Source: Psychrobacter sp. M13
Lineage (GTDB): Bacteria; Pseudomonadota; Gammaproteobacteria; Pseudomonadales; Moraxellaceae
NCBI RefSeq assembly: GCF_030718935.1
Contig: NZ_CP132194.1
Coordinates: 1-64,000 of the forward strand
Direction: 5' to 3'
DNA length: 64,000 nt
The translations under genes and the position numbers were made by a program. Positions 58,759 through 64,000 of the stretch are shown piece after piece. Within the stretch, counting starts at the first letter, position 1; every line of letters starts with the position of its first letter. The notes under the pieces were generated by a model. The model was given only the letters and a program-made list of their open reading frames with translations, was not told the DNA's origin and searched no databases.

Positions 58759-59139
58759 TCAAATAGAAAACGATGAGCCACAGCCACAAGTCGTCGTCGC
58801 ATTGGGGTTTTGCACCACAAAGCGCGCGCCCTCTAATCCTTCGGTATAGTCAACCGTTGAGCCTTGTAGATACTGATAGCTGAGCGAATCAACCACTAAG
58901 GTCACATCGCCATTATCAAAGTTAGCATCGTCTTCGGCCAGATCATTAGCAAAGTTAAAGCCGTAGGAGAACCCTGAACAGCCGCCACCAGTCACATAGA
59001 CTCGTAGCATCAGATTACTATCGCCTTCCTCTTCACGAAGTCGGCGCACCTTTTGCGCGGCACTATTGGTTAGATTCAATATCGTAGGATCAACAGGCTG
59101 ATTGGCGCTTGGATCGTATTGGGTGGTTAGTTCAGTCAT
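58759..59139 (-). CDS. erpA: Iron-sulfur cluster insertion protein ErpA
   Basis: 126-aa A-type carrier that delivers [4Fe-4S] clusters to target proteins. The three conserved cysteines are seen in [13 protein letters not shown] and [11 protein letters not shown] at the C-terminus. The ATG at 59139 (MTELTTQYD) with GAGGTAAT upstream is preferred over 59163. ErpA-type over IscA is based on the overall family match; other ISC genes are not adjacent. Confidence 0.92.
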   Translation of the reverse strand: MTELTTQYDPSANQPVDPTILNLTNSAAQKVRRLREEEGDSNLMLRVYVTGGGCSGFSYGFNFANDLAEDDANFDNGDVTLVVDSLSYQYLQGSTVDYTEGLEGARFVVQNPNATTTCGCGSSFSI

Positions 59140-59680
59140 AATTACCTCAGTAGCTACCGTCAAAGCCGCTATTGGCTCCTTTATAGTTACTAAAAACAGT
59201 CACTAAAAATTATTAGTAAATAAAAGATTGTAGCGCGTGCTATCAGGTTAAATAGTATGTGATATAGCGATTAAACTATGAATAATTTGATCAACAGGGC
59301 CTAGGTTTTTAAACCTTATTTCTATAGATTGTTTTTGCCTATTGTTTAAGGTTCATTTTACCACTTGAACCTGTCTTTAATGTATGAATAGTTTTTTCTA
59401 GTATAGCATAATTGGGTCTCGCATTTGTTTGTCAAGGTTTAAGCATAGAGCGAGTTAAAGCCGTTGAAAAAGCCTTCTTTCGCCTTCATTAAGCAACTAA
59501 AATTAAAATAGCTATTTAATCGTTTGCCTATCGGCTAGTCGTTTGAAATAATAGCGACCATTTATTTGCAAAAGCTTTTATAAGTGCTGATTTGCAAATG
59601 CTACCTACCTTTTAAACCGTGCAAGCTATAAAAGCCATGTTTTAACTGCCTTATCCAAACCCTCTGAGATTAAAAATTTT
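59140..59680. other. Long intergenic region upstream of erpA and the ABC-F gene
   Basis: 541 bases between divergent genes, containing both promoters and a dyad at 59349-59372 but no recognised gene. The sequence is AT-rich and mostly non-repetitive. Confidence 0.45.
59349..59372. promoter_or_regulatory. Inverted repeat, possible operator
   Basis: AGGTTCA and TGAACCT are exact inverted copies separated by ten bases, about 210 bases upstream of erpA. It could be a regulator binding site; the factor is unknown. It is not the IscR consensus. Confidence 0.3.
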
Positions 59681-61702
59681 ATGATCGAATTTAAAGACGT
59701 TAGTGTGCGCCGTGATGGCCGTGAGTTATTTTCAGGTGCCAGCTTTCAGTTGCACCCCAACCATAAAATCGGCTTGACGGGTAATAACGGTACTGGCAAA
59801 TCAACGCTATTTGCCTTGTTATTGACGCAAATGAGCACAGGCGATACTGAGGTTACCCTTGATCGTGGCGAGGTCAATATTCCTGATAGCTGGCAGGTGG
59901 CGCATATGGCGCAGGAAGTCGGGGCTAGTAGCCAAAGCGCGATTGACTATGTGCTAAGCGGTGATGAGCAGTGGTTTGAGCTCAATGCAGCGTTGAGCGA
60001 CTTAAGTACCGTGAGCGATGAGCAAATTCCTATTCTTTATCAGCAGTTCGATGAAATCGATGGCTATAGTACCCCGACCAAAGCGGCGCAAATTATGGCA
60101 GGTCTTGGTTTTAAGACCAGTCAGCATGAGCTCCCTGTAGAAGGGTTCTCAGGTGGTTGGCGGATGCGCTTGAATCTAGCTAAGACCTTGATGAGCCGCG
60201 CTGATTTGATGCTTCTCGATGAGCCAACTAACCACTTGGACTTAGATGCTATTCTTTGGCTTGAGACTTGGATCAATGACTTTACGGGTCTTGTGATTGT
60301 CATCTCGCATGATCAAGCATTTCTGGATGCGACTATCGGCCATATCTTGCATGTCGAACAGCAGCAAATCACCATGTACACGGGTAACTATCAGCAGTTT
60401 ATTCGCACGCGCCATGAGCGTATGGCGCAGCAGCAGCAGGCGTTTGAGAAGCAACAAGCGACCAAAGCCCATCTAGATGACTTTATTCGTCGTTTCCGTG
60501 CCAAAGCCAGTAAAGCTAAGCAAGCTCAGAGCCGTATCAAGCAATTAGAGCGCATGGCTGAGCTATCGCCTATGATGGCAGATAACCCATTCTCATTTCG
60601 ATTTTATGAGCCTGCGCACATGAATACACCACTCATTGAGCTGACCAAAGCTGATGTTGGTTATAGCAGTACACCGCTTATTCATGATGTTAGTGTGCAG
60701 GTGACACCTGATACCCGTCTCGGTCTGCTAGGTATGAATGGTGCGGGTAAGTCAACGCTGATTAAGGCGATGGTCGGTGAGCTTGGGGTTTTATCAGGGT
60801 CTTATACGGTTTCCGATACTCTAAAGCTTGGCTACTTTAATCAGCATCAAATGGATGCTTTGGATGCTCAGGCTACGCCGATAGAGATGCTACGCCGTCT
60901 CGCAGGCAAGACCTCCGATGCTGAGTTACGCTCGTTTTTGGGTAGTTTTGACTTTCGCGGCGAGCGTATTGATACACCAAGTAAACTATTTTCAGGCGGC
61001 GAGCGTGCGCGTTTAACATTAGCGCTGATCGTTTGGCAGCGCCCTAATGTGCTCGTACTTGATGAGCCAACCAACCATCTAGACTTACAGATGCGCCAAG
61101 CCTTGACCGTAGCCTTGCAAGGTTTTGAGGGAGCAGTGGTACTGGTCTCGCATGATCGTGAGCTGATTGCTAATGTCTGTGATGAGCTGTACTTAGTACA
61201 TGATGGTCAGATTGAAGAGTTCGATGGCGATATCAGTGACTATGGTAAGTGGCTAAGCGAGAAGCGCAAGCAAGAGAACAGCTCTGATAAAAAGTCGAAC
61301 AAAAAAGGCAAGAGTAAAAAAGAGAAAAAAGCCTTTGTCGCCAAAGACAGTGTTTCACATCAAACAAAAGATAATAGCGTAAAAGCAGATGGAAAGTCTT
61401 CGTCGCAATCACTGTTAAGTAAGGATGAACAACGCAAGTTGGCCGCGCAGCAGCGCAAGCTTAGTGCACCTATTCGCCGCGATATTGAGAATACCGAAAA
61501 AGCTTTAGCAAAGATTGATGATCAATTAGCTGATTTGGAAACTAAGCTGGCAAACACTGAGCTATATGAGGAAAGTCGTAAGGCTGATCTGCTAAAACTA
61601 CTAGAAGAACAATCTTCATTGCAACAGCAGCATAGTGATAAAGAGGAGAGTCTATTGCTGGCGATGACCAAACTAGAAGAGATGGAAGCTGACTTTAGTT
61701 AG
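59681..61702 (+). CDS. ABC-F family ATPase (YheS/Uup-like)
   Basis: 673-aa soluble tandem ATPase without membrane part. Walker A motifs are GNNGTGKST (near 35) and GMNGAGKST (near 351), and both Walker B regions end in LDEPTNHLDL. The linker between the domains is highly Gln-rich and basic (residues about 240-300). The C-terminal extension (about 525-673) is a Lys-rich low-complexity stretch plus coiled coil ending in KLEEMEADFS. These proteins act on the ribosome. YheS-like is my best guess. Confidence 0.9.
   Translation: MIEFKDVSVRRDGRELFSGASFQLHPNHKIGLTGNNGTGKSTLFALLLTQMSTGDTEVTLDRGEVNIPDSWQVAHMAQEVGASSQSAIDYVLSGDEQWFELNAALSDLSTVSDEQIPILYQQFDEIDGYSTPTKAAQIMAGLGFKTSQHELPVEGFSGGWRMRLNLAKTLMSRADLMLLDEPTNHLDLDAILWLETWINDFTGLVIVISHDQAFLDATIGHILHVEQQQITMYTGNYQQFIRTRHERMAQQQQAFEKQQATKAHLDDFIRRFRAKASKAKQAQSRIKQLERMAELSPMMADNPFSFRFYEPAHMNTPLIELTKADVGYSSTPLIHDVSVQVTPDTRLGLLGMNGAGKSTLIKAMVGELGVLSGSYTVSDTLKLGYFNQHQMDALDAQATPIEMLRRLAGKTSDAELRSFLGSFDFRGERIDTPSKLFSGGERARLTLALIVWQRPNVLVLDEPTNHLDLQMRQALTVALQGFEGAVVLVSHDRELIANVCDELYLVHDGQIEEFDGDISDYGKWLSEKRKQENSSDKKSNKKGKSKKEKKAFVAKDSVSHQTKDNSVKADGKSSSQSLLSKDEQRKLAAQQRKLSAPIRRDIENTEKALAKIDDQLADLETKLANTELYEESRKADLLKLLEEQSSLQQQHSDKEESLLLAMTKLEEMEADFS
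61351..61366. promoter_or_regulatory. Degenerate parS-like sequence (inside the ABC-F gene)
   Basis: TGTTTCACATCAAACA has one mismatch in the right half-site (TCAAAC). It lies well away from the two clusters and within coding DNA, so it may be coincidental. Confidence 0.3.
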
Positions 61703-61774
61703 AGTGACTGGAGCACTAAAGCTGACTGTTGTGGGAAATAATGAGTCAAGTTGATAAGCGTCATAAGTTATAAA

Positions 61775-61804
61775 AAAGGGGGAGAGCGTCAGCTCTCCCC
61801 CTTT
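61775..61804. terminator. Bidirectional terminator
   Basis: Perfect stem GGGGGAGAGC-GTCA-GCTCTCCCCC with A-rich sequence before and T-rich after, so it can work for the plus-strand ABC-F gene and the minus-strand RlpA gene. Confidence 0.85.
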
Positions 61805-61811
61805 CCTTACA

Positions 61812-62174
61812 TTATTGCTTACGATATTTACCATCACCGTAAGATAATATCTTCATACTAGTCGTACAAAGTTGGCAGTTTATTTTACCAGCAGCGCCTT
61901 TAGATAAATCAAGAATTCTTCCCTTGATAAAAGGGCCTCTGTCCGTGATTTTTACTATCACGCTCTGCTTTGTCTTTTTGTTGGTCACTTCTACCTTCGT
62001 ACCGAACGGCAGCGTTTTATGTGCTGCCGTCAAAGAGTTCATATTGAAGATACTACCACTAGCTGTGCGTTTACCGTGGAACTTGCTACCGTAATAACTG
62101 GTATTAGCAGCAAATGTGGCGGTACTCAAAAGCAGTGATAACGTGACAACTAAAGACTTGATTAAATAAGACAT
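61812..62174 (-). CDS. RlpA-like DPBB-domain secreted protein
   Basis: 120 aa with a signal peptide (to about residue 22, FAAN), then a double-psi beta-barrel (DPBB) domain: YYGSKFHGKRTASGSIFNM, AAHKTLPFGTKVEVTN and ITDRGPF. This is the short RlpA form lacking a SPOR domain. RlpA proteins cleave denuded glycan in septal peptidoglycan. Whether this short version is active or septum-targeted is unknown. Confidence 0.86.
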   Translation of the reverse strand: MSYLIKSLVVTLSLLLSTATFAANTSYYGSKFHGKRTASGSIFNMNSLTAAHKTLPFGTKVEVTNKKTKQSVIVKITDRGPFIKGRILDLSKGAAGKINCQLCTTSMKILSYGDGKYRKQ

Positions 62175-62395
62175 TTAATACCTTTTTACGATTAATGAAA
62201 TAGACAGATATTTTTGCCTATAATATTCACACTCCCTATGAGTATGAATAATATAGATATTTTACTATAAAAATCTTGTTGTGTCCTCACAGCTCTGTAA
62301 ACGACAATTAAGCGGCTCTATTTATTTAGTTGATTCATTGAGTTACTCTATATCTAATAGAGGTAGCCGCCAAAATTATGCATAAGGAAAAAATA

Positions 62396-63409
62396 ATGGC
62401 CGAAAAAAACTACTACGAAATATTAGGAGTCAAAAAAGACGCCACAGATAGCGATATTAAGAAAAAATATCGTAAGCTCGTCCGCCAATATCACCCCGAC
62501 GTTAGTGATGACCCTGATGCGGATAATAAAATCGCTGAGATTAATAACGCTTATGAAACTATCAGAGATAAAGACAAACGACGCGAGTATGACGCTATGC
62601 TCAATAACCCATTCGCAGGTCAAAGCAGTGGCGGATTTGGTGGACAAGCAGGTGCTGGGCAAGGCGGCTTTAATTGGGAAGATATAAAAGGTCAGTTCGG
62701 TGAAGGGGAGGCCTTTGGTGACGGTGGCTTTCGTTTTGATGACATATTCTCAGCCTTTGGTCGCGGCGCGCGTGGCGGCTCCAATGAACAAGCAGGTGGT
62801 CGTACGCAACAAGGCTTTGATCAGTTCGGTGGTGGCTTTGGCGCTCAGAACAGCAAAGGTCAAGACCAACATGCCGAAATCAACGTTGATTTGGCATCCG
62901 TCTATAATGGTGATGACTACAGTATTAAACTAAATGTACCCACGCGAAAGCCCAATGGTAGTGTCGACTATGACAATAAAACGCTAAAAATAAAAATACC
63001 TAAAGGCATCACAGATGGTAAGCAGATTCGCCTGAGTGGACAGGGAGCGGCGGGTAGTGGTAACGGTAAAAACGGCGATCTATTCTTAAAGGTAAAAATC
63101 ACTCATAACAACAATATCCGTTTAGAAGGCGCTGATGTTTATCAAACAGTAAACATTACCCCGTGGGAGGCCGCTCTCGGTGAAAAAATCAATGTCACCA
63201 CGCCAGCAGGGACTTTGGGTGTTAGCATCCCAAGTAACAGTAAGTCGGGCAGTAATCTGCGTCTTAAGGGCAAAGGCATTCCCGCTAAGCAAGCCGGTGA
63301 TCTGTATTTAACCTTAAATATTATAAACCCTGAGGTCAGTAGTGATACAGATAAACAAGCTTATGAGCAATTAAAACAAGCTTTTGCTGATGCTGGTATT
63401 AGCCGCTGA
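62396..63409 (+). CDS. cbpA: CbpA-type J-domain co-chaperone
   Basis: 337-aa DnaJ-like protein without the zinc finger. The J domain carries QYHPDVSD (HPD) near residue 33. A long Gly/Phe-rich region (about 70-165) and the two-part C-terminal substrate-binding domain follow. The ATG at 62396 with TAAGGA upstream is preferred over 62378. It is followed 60 bases later by cbpM, its modulator, which confirms the CbpA rather than DnaJ role. Confidence 0.93.
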   Translation: MAEKNYYEILGVKKDATDSDIKKKYRKLVRQYHPDVSDDPDADNKIAEINNAYETIRDKDKRREYDAMLNNPFAGQSSGGFGGQAGAGQGGFNWEDIKGQFGEGEAFGDGGFRFDDIFSAFGRGARGGSNEQAGGRTQQGFDQFGGGFGAQNSKGQDQHAEINVDLASVYNGDDYSIKLNVPTRKPNGSVDYDNKTLKIKIPKGITDGKQIRLSGQGAAGSGNGKNGDLFLKVKITHNNNIRLEGADVYQTVNITPWEAALGEKINVTTPAGTLGVSIPSNSKSGSNLRLKGKGIPAKQAGDLYLTLNIINPEVSSDTDKQAYEQLKQAFADAGISR

Positions 63410-63469
63410 TAAAGATAGTGATGCGAAAAATTAGTGAAACGTTAGCATAACCGCAACGAGGATAATAAT

Positions 63470-63793
63470 ATGAAACACTCACCCGAACTAACCGATCTCA
63501 TTATGAGCTTTGATGAGCTAGTCTCTGCTTGTGGTCAAGAGCCGCAATGGGTCATTGCGCTAATCGAAGAAAATATTATCGAATATGATGTACCTGAGCA
63601 ACAGCAGTTTACAGGCTATCAGTTGACGACCGTACGTCGTGCTTCGCGTCTGAGTCGTGACTTTGAGGCCAGCGTGCCTGCTATTGGCTTGATATTAGAG
63701 CTATTGGATGAAGTTGAGCAACTGCGTCAGTATAAGCGCCAATTGGATATGCAAGCACCAGTTATTGAAGTCAATATTGAGCATTTAAAATAA
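63470..63793 (+). CDS. cbpM: Chaperone modulator CbpM
   Basis: 107-aa MerR-like helical protein that binds the J domain of CbpA and inhibits it. The N-terminal FDELVSACGQEPQWVIALIEENIIE and the following TVRRASRLSRDFEAS fit the family. It lies directly after cbpA, as in other gammaproteobacteria. Confidence 0.9.
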   Translation: MKHSPELTDLIMSFDELVSACGQEPQWVIALIEENIIEYDVPEQQQFTGYQLTTVRRASRLSRDFEASVPAIGLILELLDEVEQLRQYKRQLDMQAPVIEVNIEHLK

Positions 63794-63818
63794 CCTAGTC
63801 CGATAATTTTAAATTTCA

Positions 63819-63858
63819 GACACAAAAAAAGGGCATTGATTGCCCTTTTTTTTGTGTC
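63819..63858. terminator. Bidirectional terminator with a long stem
   Basis: GACACAAAAAAAGGGCA-TTGA-TTGCCC followed by eight T and GTGTC. The inverted repeat extends through the A and T tracts and serves cbpM on the plus strand and the gene ending at 63903 on the minus strand. Confidence 0.85.
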
Positions 63859-63902
63859 TATAACTGCTGAATTAGTGACTGTTAGTCAGTTAATAAAACC
63901 AG

Positions 63903-64000
63903 CTAACGCGCATATTTCGGATCAGCGGCTGCGGTAAATAACACATCTGTTGATGAGTTCAGCGCAGTCTCTGCTGAATCTTGTATTACCCCGATAATAA
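63903..64000 (-). CDS. C-terminal end of a minus-strand gene (partial)
   Basis: The last 32 codons, with TAG at 63903-63905, read [20 protein letters not shown] and then end ADPKYAR. The gene enters from outside the window. The fragment is too short to recognise a family. Confidence 0.5.

Overview
The window reads as the replication-origin end of a Moraxellaceae chromosome, most likely Psychrobacter. It opens exactly on the dnaA start codon and continues dnaA-dnaN-recF-gyrB. The DnaA, GyrB and RecF sequences, the moderate (roughly 42-45%, by eye) GC content and the gene repertoire all fit that genus. This is inferred from protein resemblance; no search was run.

Layout. (1) 0-9 kb: replication core followed by a 500-aa protein of unknown function. 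(2) 9-12 kb: RlmF rRNA methylase, a LysE-type exporter and a crotonase. (3) 12-15.4 kb: an AT-rich McrBC type IV restriction pair, followed by an intergenic stretch packed with remnants of dispersed repeats. (4) 15.9-21 kb: a tight three-gene operon (AGPS-like flavoprotein, GlpD, FGGY kinase). (5) 21-25.5 kb: a MalY/PatB C-S lyase and two YadA-type genes, one a full trimeric autotransporter and one a smaller anchorless relative. (6) 25.9-29.4 kb: guaA and a small AT-rich insert with an Ltp-domain membrane protein and an unknown protein. (7) 29.5-38.3 kb: two MDR oxidoreductases, a DUF2157/DUF4401/GDYXXLXY membrane operon, a DsrE protein, a MATE pump and a lipase-like hydrolase. (8) 38.6-40.5 kb: a second AT-rich accessory patch with a stand-alone RelA/SpoT-type synthetase and a HigBA-like toxin-antitoxin pair whose toxin has lost its usual start codon. 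(9) 40.5-64 kb: mostly core housekeeping genes (RsuA-type pseudouridine synthase, a DsbC/DsbG-type protein, dnaJ, dapB, an ornithine decarboxylase, def, mpl, dsbB, gshA, erpA, an ABC-F ATPase, an RlpA-like protein, cbpA-cbpM).

The most striking signal that the gene list does not explain is a set of parS-like palindromes. Six copies have exact half-sites (GTTTCA-NN-TGAAAC) and four are degenerate. They fall in two groups, 3.3-9.1 kb and 42.2-48.8 kb, with one outlier at 61.4 kb. Most have CA or TG at the centre instead of the canonical CG. One forms the heart of the dnaJ terminator hairpin, and two lie inside recF. They probably mark the ParB-binding centromere region near the origin; parA and parB themselves are not in the window.

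A second unexplained layer is a set of structured intergenic repeats. One family keeps its hairpins through compensatory changes and ends in a conserved tail. Another forms a long hairpin at 38.3 kb and recurs on the opposite strand at 15.6 kb. No tRNA, rRNA, CRISPR array or intact insertion sequence was seen.
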